A stretch of DNA of 64,000 nucleotides from JAPOXR01 sp965221935 (GTDB lineage: Bacteria; Pseudomonadota; Alphaproteobacteria; Rhodobacterales; Rhodobacteraceae). The position numbers and the translations under genes are program-made. The notes under the pieces were generated by a model. The model had not been told where the DNA came from and made no database searches. It saw nothing but the letters and a program-made list of their open reading frames with translations. The stretch covers positions 1 through 64,000 of the forward strand of contig CBDCSZ010000011.1 in assembly GCA_965221935.1 (NCBI GenBank), given 5' to 3'. Below, in pieces: positions 45,248 to 54,311 of the stretch; position 1 is the stretch's first letter, and every line of letters starts with the position of its first letter.

Positions 45248-46470
45248 ATGCCGCGCGGCTGGAAAACACTGGATGACTTCGATCTCAGCGACAAGAGAGT
45301 CCTGACCCGGGTCGATTTCAATGTCCCCATGAGCAAAGGGCGGGTCACCGACAACACACGCATCATCCGCGCCCTGCCGACAATCGAAACCATCCGCGCG
45401 CGCAACGGGCTGCCCGTGCTCATGTCACATTTAGGGCGGCCAGAGTCTGAAAGCGACAGAAGGTATTCGCTTGCGAGTCTGGTTGCTGAGATCGAACGCG
45501 CCAGCGGAGCCCGGGTGCTTTTCAGCCCAGCGACAACGGGACAGCGCGCGGAAGACACATTGGCGCAGGCCGCGCCTAGCGATGTCGTGCTGTTGGAAAA
45601 TCTGCGGTTCGACCCGCGCGAGAAGAACAACGATCCGGAATTTGCCGAAGCGTTGGCGGCGCTGGGCGATATCTACTGCAACGACGCGTTTTCCGCGTCG
45701 CACCGGGCACACGCCTCAATCGACCGGATCGCCAGACTTCTGCCGCGCTGCGCCGGGCGGCTCATGGAAACCGAGCTCGACGCGCTTGAATCCGCCCTTA
45801 GGAGTCCAAAACGGCCGCTGGCGGCATTGGTTGGCGGCGCCAAAATCTCAACCAAAATCCAGCTCCTCGAAAGCATGCTGGACAAGACTGACAGTCTGAT
45901 CGTCGGCGGCGCAATGGCCAACACGTTCCTGCTGGCCCTGGGCCATCCCGTCGGGACTTCACTGGCTGAGCCCAAAATGGCTGCGACCGCTCGACGGGTC
46001 ATTGCGCGCGCCCGGGACTGCGGCTGCGATTTGATTCTGCCGTGCGATTCCGTCGTTGCGCCGGGATTTCACTCCGCAGCGGACCGCAGTTTGGCGGCAC
46101 TAGACGGCTGCCCCGGGGACAGGATGATTTTAGATGTCGGCCCGCAGACGATCGAGCGGTTCCGGGAGGTTTTTGTGCCGCAGCGCGGACACTGATCTGG
46201 AACGGGCCGCTGGGGGCGTTCGAAGCGCCTCCCTTTGACGCGGCGACGGTCGCGCTGGCGAAAAGCGCGGCAGCGCTCACAAAGAAAGGACTGTTGCTGT
46301 CCTTTGCCGGCGGCGGCGACACCGCCGCGGCGCTGAACCATGCCGGCGTGACCGATCGGTTCACTTATGTCTCGACCGCGGGCGGCGCGTTTCTCGAATG
46401 GATGGAAGGTCGGCAACTGCCGGGAATTGCCGCACTGGCTGTAAAATTTTGCAAAATGCCGCGAATCTGA
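45248..46470 (+). pseudogene. pgk: Phosphoglycerate kinase gene with one frameshift
   Basis: The first 315 codons are a normal N-terminal and middle PGK: RVDFNVPMSKGRVTDNTRI (about residues 19-37), LMSHLGRPE (about 58), LLENLRFD (about 116) and LVGGAKISTKIQLLESM (about 195). The frame stops at 46195 after FVPQRGH. The remaining conserved C-terminus (TLIWNGPLGAFE, then SFAGGGDTAAAL, then FTYVSTAGGAFLEW) is in the next frame to 46470. One missing base in the T5 tract near 46170, or an equivalent indel, would explain it. The ATP-binding GGGDT region is lost. It lies 27 bp after the broken gap gene. Confidence 0.92.
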
Positions 46471-46544
46471 TTCACATTTCCGGGCAAGTCTGCCATCTCA
46501 AGCGGAAAAAGGTACGGCCAGCGCCGGTGCGGGCATTGGGGCAG

Positions 46545-46853
46545 ATGAAGATCAGGCAAACTCTCAGAACCCCTGTATTGACGACCCTGGCTTCGGCCAG
46601 TGTTGTGCTGTTGCTGGGCGGTTATTTCTCCTTTGCGGCGCTGCAGGGCGAGAATGGCATATTTCGCAGAATTCAGATCAATGACGAGGCCTTGCGGCTG
46701 CAGCGTGAACTGGATGCGCTGAATGCGGAAATTGCGGAAATGCAGAACATCACCAGGCGCCTGTCCGACAGCTACCTGGATCTGGATCTGCTGGACGAAC
46801 AGGCGCGGAAGGTTCTGGGCTACATCCGCAGCGATGAAATCGTCATCCATTGA
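46545..46853 (+). CDS. ftsB: Septum formation initiator FtsB/DivIC
   Basis: The 102-aa bitopic protein has a short cytoplasmic N-terminus, one membrane helix (about residues 11-30) and a periplasmic coiled coil (NDEALRLQRELDALNAEIAE, about 46-65), then the family motif YLDLDLLDEQARKVLGYI (about 76-93). It belongs to the FtsQLB divisome complex. ATG 46545 is chosen from the family start. In alphaproteobacteria ftsB lies between eno and pdhA; here eno is absent and pgk takes its place. Confidence 0.9.
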   Translation: MKIRQTLRTPVLTTLASASVVLLLGGYFSFAALQGENGIFRRIQINDEALRLQRELDALNAEIAEMQNITRRLSDSYLDLDLLDEQARKVLGYIRSDEIVIH

Positions 46854-46984
46854 TGACCGCCGACACCTGACCGCCGGCCCCGCGGGGCGGTTGATGCGCT
46901 GGAAGATTCGACCGAAACGCTTTATTCCACAGCCGGAGGCTAAGCGCTGTGTGCCTTCCACTGACAGTGCCAGGGAGTGACAAG

Positions 46985-47974
46985 ATGGCGGCCGGCAAAC
47001 ACATGAAAAAGCCAAGCGCGACCAAAGACGAGCTGCTCGGTTTCTACCGGACCATGCTGCTTATCCGAAGGTTCGAGGAAAAGTCCGGCCAATTGTACGG
47101 CATGGGCCTGATCGGCGGTTTCTGTCATCTCTACATTGGCCAGGAAGCTGTCGTCACGGGACTGGAGGCGGTCGCTGAAACGGGCGACAGCCGGATCACG
47201 GCGTACCGGGATCACGGTCACATGCTGGCGTGCGGCATGCATCCCAACGGCGTCATGGCCGAACTCACCGGCCGTTCCGGCGGTTACTCGCGCGGCAAAG
47301 GCGGTTCGATGCACATGTTCAGCAAAGAAGAGAATTTCTTTGGCGGTCACGGCATCGTCGGCGCGCAGGTGCCGATCGGAGCCGGCATCGCTTTTGCTGC
47401 CAAATACATGCGGACCGGCAAGGTCTCGTTCACATATTTCGGCGACGGCGCGGCAAACCAGGGCCAAGTCTACGAAACATTCAATATGGCATCGCTGTGG
47501 CAGCTGCCGGTGATTTTTGTCATTGAGAACAATCAGTATGCAATGGGCACATCGACTGAACGGTCTTCGTCCACCCCTGAGTTTCATACCCGCGGCGCCG
47601 CGTTTCAAATCCCCGGCGAAGACGTCGATGGCATGGATGTGCTCGCCGTAAGGGATGCCGGGGCAAAGGCGGCGGCGCACTGCCGATCCGGCAAGGGGCC
47701 GTATATCCTTGAGATGATGACGTACCGATACCGCGGGCACTCTATGTCAGATCCGGCAAAATACCGCAGCAGGGAAGAGGTCAAACAGGTGCGCAGCGAG
47801 AAAGACCCGATCGATATGGTGCGCAGCCGACTGCTCGGGCAGACTGGCGTGACCGAAGACGAAATCAAGGAGATTGACGGTGAAGTCAGGGCTGCGGTGA
47901 ATGCATCCGAAGAATTCGCCCGGACGAGCCCTGAACCGGATGCCGCCGAACTCTGGACAGACGTATACGCCTGA
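46985..47974 (+). CDS. pdhA: Pyruvate dehydrogenase E1 component, alpha subunit
   Basis: The 329-aa subunit has TPP-binding motif GDGAANQGQVYETFNMASLW (about residues 155-174) and the phosphorylation-loop-like TYRYRGHSMSDPAKYRS (about 247-263). It pairs with PdhB to decarboxylate pyruvate. ATG 46985 (MAAGKHMKK) is preferred; upstream in-frame ATG 46949 has no RBS. It heads a pdhA-pdhB-pdhC operon. Confidence 0.95.
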   Translation: MAAGKHMKKPSATKDELLGFYRTMLLIRRFEEKSGQLYGMGLIGGFCHLYIGQEAVVTGLEAVAETGDSRITAYRDHGHMLACGMHPNGVMAELTGRSGGYSRGKGGSMHMFSKEENFFGGHGIVGAQVPIGAGIAFAAKYMRTGKVSFTYFGDGAANQGQVYETFNMASLWQLPVIFVIENNQYAMGTSTERSSSTPEFHTRGAAFQIPGEDVDGMDVLAVRDAGAKAAAHCRSGKGPYILEMMTYRYRGHSMSDPAKYRSREEVKQVRSEKDPIDMVRSRLLGQTGVTEDEIKEIDGEVRAAVNASEEFARTSPEPDAAELWTDVYA

Positions 47975-48019
47975 TCGCGATGTTAGGCTGCTTTCATATG
48001 GCCCAGCGGAGTTAATCGG

Positions 48020-49369
48020 ATGAAATCTGAGTTGTTGATGCCCGCATTGTCGCCGACCATGGAGACCGGAACGCTCGCAAAGTGGCTGGTGGGTGAAAAC
48101 GACGCAGTCTCAAGCGGCGATATCATTGCAGAAATTGAGACCGACAAGACGGTTATGGAGTTTGAGGCGGCCGACGACGGCAAGATCATCGAGTTGCTGG
48201 TTCCCGAGGGCGCCGCCGATATCGCCGTCAACTCTCCGATCGCGGTCATGGAGACCGAAGGCGCAGCGCCGGCCGCATCCGCGGCGCCCGCCGAAACGGC
48301 ACCGGTCCAGCAGTCAGCGCAGGCTGCGCCGCCGGCGCCGCCAGTTGCCCAGCCGCAGATTGCCGATGAGACCGAATCCGCCGGTGAAACCCGCACGATG
48401 CAGGTGCGTGAGGCGCTGCGCGATGCGATGGCCGAGGAAATGCGGCGGGATGAATCCGTTTTCCTGATGGGCGAGGAAGTTGCTGAGTATCAGGGGGCGT
48501 ATAAGGTTTCCCAGGGGCTGCTCGAACAGTTTGGATCCCGCCGCGTTGTCGACACGCCGATCACCGAGCACGGTTTTGCCGGCATGGGAGTCGGCGCCGC
48601 CTTTGCCGGACTGCGGCCGATTGTTGAATTCATGACATTCAACTTTTCAATGCAGGCGATCGACCATCTGATCAACTCGGCCGCCAAGACGCTTTACATG
48701 TCCGGCGGACAAATGAACTGCCCCATCGTGTTTCGCGGACCAAACGGCGCCGCAGCCCGCGTGGCCGCACAGCACAGCCAGGTCTTTGCGGCCTGGTACT
48801 CACACGTGCCGGGACTCAAAGTGATACAGCCCTATGCTGGGGCGGACGCCAAAGGCCTTCTGAAATCGGCGATTCGCGACCCCAGCCCGGTGATCTTTCT
48901 CGAATGCGAGATTCTCTATGGCAGAGAGTTTCCGGTGCCGGTCAGCGAAAACTTCACGGTGCCGATCGGTCGAGCGAAAGTCTGCAGACAGGGAAACGAT
49001 GTCACGCTGGTTTCCTTTGGCATCGGCATGTCCCACACGCTGGAGGCGGCGAAGATGCTCGCCGATGCCGGCATCGATGCCGAGGTGATCGATCTTCGCA
49101 CGCTGCGGCCGATGGACACCGATTCTGTGATTGCATCGGTCAAAAAGACCAACCGCTGCGTCACCGTCGAAGAAGGATGGCCGGTGTGTTCAATCGGCAG
49201 CTATGTCAGTTCAGTCTTGATGCAAGAGGCCTTCGACTGGCTTGATGCGCCGGTGATCAACTGCACCGGCAAGGATGTTCCGATGCCGTACGCCGCGAAT
49301 CTGGAAAGGCTGGCGCTCATCACGCCGGGCGAAATCGTGGAGGCGGTGCGCGCGGTGACCTACCGCTAG
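48020..49369 (+). CDS. pdhB: Pyruvate dehydrogenase E1 component, beta subunit with N-terminal lipoyl domain
   Basis: The 449-aa subunit has a lipoyl domain (residues 1-78; lipoyl Lys in IETDKTVMEFEA, at about 43), a proline/alanine linker (about 85-120), and an E1-beta transketolase-like domain (QVREALRDAMAEEM onward; GEEVAEYQGAYKVSQGLL at about 152-169). A lipoyl domain fused to E1 beta is characteristic of alphaproteobacteria. It channels acetyl groups to the E2 core. Confidence 0.96.
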   Translation: MKSELLMPALSPTMETGTLAKWLVGENDAVSSGDIIAEIETDKTVMEFEAADDGKIIELLVPEGAADIAVNSPIAVMETEGAAPAASAAPAETAPVQQSAQAAPPAPPVAQPQIADETESAGETRTMQVREALRDAMAEEMRRDESVFLMGEEVAEYQGAYKVSQGLLEQFGSRRVVDTPITEHGFAGMGVGAAFAGLRPIVEFMTFNFSMQAIDHLINSAAKTLYMSGGQMNCPIVFRGPNGAAARVAAQHSQVFAAWYSHVPGLKVIQPYAGADAKGLLKSAIRDPSPVIFLECEILYGREFPVPVSENFTVPIGRAKVCRQGNDVTLVSFGIGMSHTLEAAKMLADAGIDAEVIDLRTLRPMDTDSVIASVKKTNRCVTVEEGWPVCSIGSYVSSVLMQEAFDWLDAPVINCTGKDVPMPYAANLERLALITPGEIVEAVRAVTYR

Positions 49370-49378
49370 GACGGCAGG

Positions 49379-50662
49379 ATGGCCACGACAATCCTGATGC
49401 CGGCGCTTTCGCCCACGATGGAGGCAGGAACCCTGGCCCGCTGGCATGTCAAGGAAGGGGACACCGTCGAGCCCGGAGACATGATGGCGGACATCGAGAC
49501 CGACAAGGCCGTGATGGAATTTGAAGCTGTCGATCCCGGTGTGATTGGGAAACTTCTTGTGCCGGAAGGCGCCGCTGAGGTGAAAGTCAGCGATCCGATT
49601 GCTGTTTTGCTGGACGAAGGCGAAACCTTGCCGGAAAATCTGGACGCAGTCGCGGCGCCGGCGCCCGCTGCCGCGGAATCTCCTCCCGAAAGGGATGCGG
49701 ACACGGCTCCGCCCGCCCGCCGCTCCGCCCCTCCCAAAGCCGCCCGGACCGGCGCCGATGCGCTGGGCAGAATGTTCGTCTCGCCATTGGCCCGCCGCAT
49801 GGCGTCTGAACACAATCTTGATCTGAAGACGATCGCAGGCTCGGGTCCGAACGGGCGGGTTGTCAAGATGGACATCGAAAGGGCGCTCGCTCAGCCTTCC
49901 GCCGCGCCGCGCCGGGCTGTGCCGCCGCCTGCGGCTGACCAAGAGGACGTCGCGGCCCTTTATGCCGGACGGGAATTCGAGGAGATTCGGCTTGGCGGCA
50001 TGCGCAGGGTCGTCGCTGCCCGGCTGACCGAAGCGAAACAGACTGTCCCGCATTTTTATTTGCGCCGCGAATTCTTCGTGGATGAGTTGATAGAGATTCG
50101 GAGATGCGCCAACGAGGCGCTGGCGGAACGAAACGAAAAACTCTCCATCAATGACTTTATCATTCGGGCCTGCGCCCTCGCTCTGCAGCAGGTTCCGGAG
50201 GCAAATTCCGTTTGGGCCGGTGACCGGATCCTGCGGCTGAAGCCTTCTGACGTCGCGGTGGCGGTGGCGGTTGAAGGCGGGTTGTACGTCCCGGTGCTGC
50301 GCGATGCGGAAACCAAGACAGTTCTCGACTTGTCGCGTGAAATGAAACGGCTTGCGGAGCGCGCCCGGGCACGGAAACTCATGCCCGAGGACTACACCGG
50401 CGGAACATTTGCAATTTCCAATCTGGGGATGTTTGGGATTTCCAGCTTCGATGCCGTCATCAATCCGCCACACGGATCCATTCTCGCGGTTGGGTCGGCA
50501 GTGCGAAAGCCGGTGGAGACGAATGACGGAGCTGTCGCATTTGTGACCGTTGTGGCGGTGACATTGTCTTGCGATCACAGGGTTATGGATGGTGTCCTCG
50601 GCGCCCGGTTTCTGGATGCGATCGCGAAATTCATTGCCAGACCGATGTCGATGATGATGTGA
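49379..50662 (+). CDS. pdhC: Pyruvate dehydrogenase E2, dihydrolipoyl acetyltransferase
   Basis: The 427-aa protein has an N-terminal lipoyl domain (Lys in IETDKAVMEFEAVDP, at about 43), a linker, a peripheral-subunit-binding domain (FVSPLARRMASEHNLDLKTI, about 136-155), and a catalytic domain with the active-site LSCDHRVMDGVLGARF (about 397-412). It forms the core of the complex. The E3 gene (lpd), usually next in alphaproteobacteria, is not in this window; the next gene is a broken permease. Confidence 0.96.
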   Translation: MATTILMPALSPTMEAGTLARWHVKEGDTVEPGDMMADIETDKAVMEFEAVDPGVIGKLLVPEGAAEVKVSDPIAVLLDEGETLPENLDAVAAPAPAAAESPPERDADTAPPARRSAPPKAARTGADALGRMFVSPLARRMASEHNLDLKTIAGSGPNGRVVKMDIERALAQPSAAPRRAVPPPAADQEDVAALYAGREFEEIRLGGMRRVVAARLTEAKQTVPHFYLRREFFVDELIEIRRCANEALAERNEKLSINDFIIRACALALQQVPEANSVWAGDRILRLKPSDVAVAVAVEGGLYVPVLRDAETKTVLDLSREMKRLAERARARKLMPEDYTGGTFAISNLGMFGISSFDAVINPPHGSILAVGSAVRKPVETNDGAVAFVTVVAVTLSCDHRVMDGVLGARFLDAIAKFIARPMSMMM

Positions 50663-51213
50663 GCGCTGGCGGAGACTGCCCGCCGGCACCGCCCGACAGA
50701 CACCGAAAACTGCGGCCGGCAGACCGAAGCGCGAACTCTATTCACGACCTGAACCCCTTTGCGGTCGTCGGGAGATATTTTCAGTGCACAAACATGGCGG
50801 CAGGACAGCCGGCCCCAAGCGTCCTGCCAATCCAATTCCGCTTGAGTGTTCCATCTCGGCGCTTCGCTTCCGAATGGCGCAAAACCCGGCCATTGTTGGA
50901 TTTTGAAATGCGAGACCCGCCCAACTGGGCTGAAATCAAGACATTCCCGGCAGCATTCCCTGCAATGCAACCAGGAATTGCCCGTGCCGGGCGAAACTTC
51001 AGCCCGGAGCTCTGGACAGTGCCGCTCACTTGTCTTGCCGACTTGAAGTAATACTATGACGGCGACAAGAGAATGCCTTGCACACCATGCGGCAACAGGT
51101 GCGGCATGAGGGTCGGTGACGAACGCCGCGAGCGGTCTACACGCATTTTCGGAGCGGTTTGAACGCCTTGGGCGATTGACGTGCCGTTGCGTGAGCGAAA
51201 GGCGACCATTTAG
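50663..51213. other. 551-bp gene-free stretch after pdhC
   Basis: No reading in either direction resembles a protein. It occupies the place where lpd and lipA are often found, and it borders a broken permease and an IS remnant, so a deletion or decay here is plausible. Confidence 0.45.
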
Positions 51214-51790
51214 ATGCTGCAGTTCTCCACAGCTGATATTCTTTGGCACTTTTTTGGCGGCTACCCGCTGGACTCTGGTCCTGTCGCCGGTCGCATTTGT
51301 GGGCGGCGGCATTGTCGGTTTTCTCATAACAATGTTCCGGGTGGCTCCGGTTCCGCTGTTCCGGAGCCTCGCAGTCGCCTACATCTATTTTTTCCAAGGA
51401 ACGCCGCTGCTGATGCAGTTGTTCCTGGCATTCTTCGGCGTCGCGCTGTTTGGGTGGGGGGTATCGGCGTTCGCTGCCGCCTCGATTGCGCTGATTGCGT
51501 TTGCAGCAGCTTTCCTGGCCGAGATCTGGCGTGGAGCGTTTCAGTCGGTCCCAAATCCGCAGTGGGAAGCTGCGGATGCTTTGGGGCTCAACTGTATTGA
51601 ACAGGTTCGATACGTCATTCTGCCGCAGGCCGTAAAAATCTCCATTCCGCCGACGGTCGGTTTTTCGGTTCAGGTGATCAAGGCTACGTCACTGGCTTCA
51701 ATCATTGGATTCAATGAACTTGTGCAAACAGCAAAAGCCCTCGACAACATCTTGTTTCAGCCAACGCGGGATAGGCCCGGAAGTTGGTGA
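51214..51790 (+). pseudogene. Polar amino-acid ABC transporter permease, frameshifted and 3'-truncated
   Basis: The start MLQFSTADILWHF (51214) is in one frame and the continuation LAATRWTLVLSPVAFVGGGIVG in the next. One extra T in the T6 run at about 51250 explains it. The rest has the HisM/GlnP-type permease pattern, including the EAA loop WEAADALGLNCIEQVRYVILPQAVK (in two parts, about 51565-51640), which contacts the ATPase. Similarity ends at LDNILFQP (about 51765), where at least one more membrane segment is expected. An IS1595 remnant follows. No ATPase or binding-protein gene is nearby, so it is an orphan remnant. Confidence 0.8.
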
Positions 51791-51794
51791 CAGG

Positions 51795-52091
51795 CCACTT
51801 TCAGGCGGCGGCTTGAATCTGCCTGGAATCCCGGCTTTGAAAATTGCATGACCGTTCCGGTCTTGACACTGAAACGCGGCCCGCCCATCGCATTCCCGGC
51901 AGCAGTGCGTCATTGATTTGTGGGTTATGCAGCACCGGGCATAGTCGGTGCCGCAGCCGGGGCAGCGCGGGCCGTCCGGCCATACGATCTTCTCAATCCA
52001 TCCGGGCCGATTCATCATCGGGAAACACCCGGAACTGCTCCTTGAGGCTGATGCCTTCGCGCTTGTGCTTTCCAAGGACTTTGAGTGTCAT
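51795..52091 (-). pseudogene. IS1595-family transposase remnant (N-terminal zinc-ribbon part)
   Basis: On the minus strand from ATG 52091 the N-terminus reads EGISLKEQFRVFPDDESAR, then after a shift WIEKIVWPDGPRCPGCG, THKSMTHCCRECDGR, and after another shift FSVKTGTVMQFSKPGFQ. These are the successive blocks of the zinc-ribbon domain at the start of IS1595 transposases. At least two frameshifts are needed to read them, and the catalytic DDE part is missing. It directly follows the broken permease, so the insertion or a later deletion probably removed the permease 3' end. Confidence 0.8.
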
Positions 52092-52217
52092 TTCATTCCC
52101 CTGTTATGAAGTTATGTTTTTGGCGCTTTGGTATAAAAATCAACGCCTAAAAAGCAGATTCTTGGCACTTTCGCGTATCATCCCCTCTCAATAGGTGAGG
52201 CGCAGGAATGTCTGGAA

Positions 52218-53030
52218 TCAGGAGACCGATGGATGAAAATACTGATCCATCGTGGCGGAAGGCTGTTCGCAGCCCGCCTCGCCGATAATGCGCGCTGGAA
52301 CGCCGGCCACTGTCTTGCAGGGCGGCACCTCCCGCAGGACGACTGACCCGGCGGCAATGCGCGAGCAACGACCGACATTTATATTGCCCAGCACGATGGC
52401 CCCGGCCCCGAGCAGAACGCCTTCGGCAACTTTCGGATGGCGGTCGCCGCCCGCTTTGCCGGTGCCACCGAGCGTTACCGAATGCAGCATGGAAACATTG
52501 TCGCCGACCGTGGAGGTTTCCCCGATCACAATCGCGTGCGCATGATCGATCAGTATCCCTTGGCCAATAACGGCGCAGGGGTGAATATCGACACCGAACA
52601 CTTCCGAGATCCGCATTTGGATGTGGTAGGCAATTTCCTTTCGGCCCTGTTTCCACAGGAAGTGACCAACGCGATAGCACTGCATCGCCTGAAATCCCTT
52701 AAAATACAGGATCGGCTGGATAAATGTGTGGCAGGCCGGATCCCGGTCGAACACGGCAATGACGTCCGCCCGCGCCGCCTGCCCGATCGACGGATCCGCC
52801 GCATGCGCGTCTGCGGCGATCTCCCGCAGTCTGTCAAAGCTCATGTCGGTTGATTCAAGCTTGTCAGCAAATCGGTATGCAAGCGCCGATTCAAACATGT
52901 CGTGCTGCATAATCACCTTGTCGATCACCGCATGCAATGTCGACTCGCGGGCCACAATGTCAACGGCCTCGCTGCGGATCCGTTCCCAGACCAGGTCCAT
53001 GTTTGCTGTCCGCGGTGTTTCGAAGGCCAT
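52218..53030 (-). CDS. cysE: Serine O-acetyltransferase
   Basis: The 270-aa protein has an N-terminal helical domain (about residues 10-140) and a left-handed beta-helix of hexapeptide repeats (about 150-235; HPCAVIGQGILIDHAHAIVIG, then GDNVSMLHSVTLGGTGK with the active-site His). It acetylates L-serine for cysteine synthesis. The C-terminal tail (MDQYFHPSVS) differs from the usual Ile-ending tail that docks CysK. ATG 53030 or 53000 could be the start. Confidence 0.93.
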   Translation of the reverse strand: MAFETPRTANMDLVWERIRSEAVDIVARESTLHAVIDKVIMQHDMFESALAYRFADKLESTDMSFDRLREIAADAHAADPSIGQAARADVIAVFDRDPACHTFIQPILYFKGFQAMQCYRVGHFLWKQGRKEIAYHIQMRISEVFGVDIHPCAVIGQGILIDHAHAIVIGETSTVGDNVSMLHSVTLGGTGKAGGDRHPKVAEGVLLGAGAIVLGNINVGRCSRIAAGSVVLREVPPCKTVAGVPARIIGEAGCEQPSATMDQYFHPSVS

Positions 53031-53132
53031 TCGTCCCTGCCTACAGCTGCGCTGTCCACAACATCATAAGATCTTTCCCGGAAATTCCAACCGCTCACCG
53101 ATCGCGCGCCAAGCCGGCTCTCCTGTCAGCTG

Positions 53133-54311
53133 TCACTGTTCAGCAGAGTTGCCCGCTTCGATCTTCCGCCAAATTCGCACGTTTTTTCTGTGCTCCTCGT
53201 AAGTCTCGGCGAATGAGTGACCGCCCGACCCGTCAGCGACAAAATACAGATAGTCTGAATCGTCCGGGTTCAGCGCCGCGCGGATGGACTGCCGGCCTGG
53301 ATTGGCGATCGGCGTCGGCGGCAGCCCCCCGTGGACATATGTGTTGTATGGTGTGTCTCGTTTGAGTTCACTTTGCCTGAGCCCGCGGCCGAGCGGCGCC
53401 TCGCCGCTGGTGACGCCGTAGACAACGGACGGATCAGTCTGCAGGGGCATGCCAAGGCGCAGCCGATTGACGAACACCGCGGCGACCAAACCGCGTTCTT
53501 CCGCGAGCGCTGTTTCTTTCTCAACGATCGATGCCAGAATCAGCGCCTCTTCCGGACTGTCAACCGGCAGACCGTCCGCCTTTTGCCGCCATTCTTCCGC
53601 AAGGATGTCTTGCTGCGCTTCCTGCATGCGCTCCAGCAAGTCGCTTCGGTCCATTCCGTTTTGAACAGAATAGGTGTCCGGCGCCAGCGAACCTTCGGTC
53701 GGAACAGGGCCTGGTTCTCCTGACAGGAAGCCCGCGGTTTTCAGGCTTTGAACAATCTGCCATGAGGTCAGACCCTCGGGAACAGCCACCCGGTAGCTGA
53801 CCGACCGCCGGGAACCGTTCAGCTCGTGGAAGATCTGCGGGATCTCATCTCCCGCGGCGTATGATGCCGCCTTGGTGAAGGACTCGGAGCCGGCCTTCCT
53901 TTCACCGAACCATACGGTTCCGCCGTCAGACCCGGCGCGCAGCTGCACGCGGAACCGGTCACTGGCGCCAGTGGGATTTGTGATGATGTCCAGGATGTCG
54001 TCCATGGACGCGCCGGCGTGGATTTCAAATGTTCCGAAGCGAATGGTTTTGTCCCGTTCCGTGTGCCGGGCGCCTTCCCTGAAAATGAACTCAGCTGGAA
54101 CAATTCCCGATTCGCCGACAATGCCCTGGTCAACGAGGGACCGCGCGACGCTGGCCGAGCCGGCTCCTTTCGGGACGTCGAAAAAGACCGTTTCCTGGAG
54201 CGGTCCCGGCTCAAAAAACTGCCGTTTGGCGGCTTCAATCGCCGTGTAGACAGCGCCGGCGGAAATCACCGCCAAGCCAGCGGCGCAGAGTGCCGCGGCG
54301 CCCCACCTCAT
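53133..54311 (-). CDS. mltG: Endolytic transglycosylase MltG
   Basis: The 392-aa inner-membrane protein has one N-terminal membrane helix (about residues 5-28), a LysM-like region, and the YceG catalytic domain with the essential Glu in LILASIVEKETALAEE (about residue 275) and SVVYGVTSGEAPLGR, then HGGLPPTPIANPG (about 350). It cuts nascent glycan strands and helps set their length. It overlaps fabF by 4 bp (ATGA); fabF-mltG is a conserved pair in proteobacteria. Confidence 0.95.
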   Translation of the reverse strand: MRWGAAALCAAGLAVISAGAVYTAIEAAKRQFFEPGPLQETVFFDVPKGAGSASVARSLVDQGIVGESGIVPAEFIFREGARHTERDKTIRFGTFEIHAGASMDDILDIITNPTGASDRFRVQLRAGSDGGTVWFGERKAGSESFTKAASYAAGDEIPQIFHELNGSRRSVSYRVAVPEGLTSWQIVQSLKTAGFLSGEPGPVPTEGSLAPDTYSVQNGMDRSDLLERMQEAQQDILAEEWRQKADGLPVDSPEEALILASIVEKETALAEERGLVAAVFVNRLRLGMPLQTDPSVVYGVTSGEAPLGRGLRQSELKRDTPYNTYVHGGLPPTPIANPGRQSIRAALNPDDSDYLYFVADGSGGHSFAETYEEHRKNVRIWRKIEAGNSAEQ

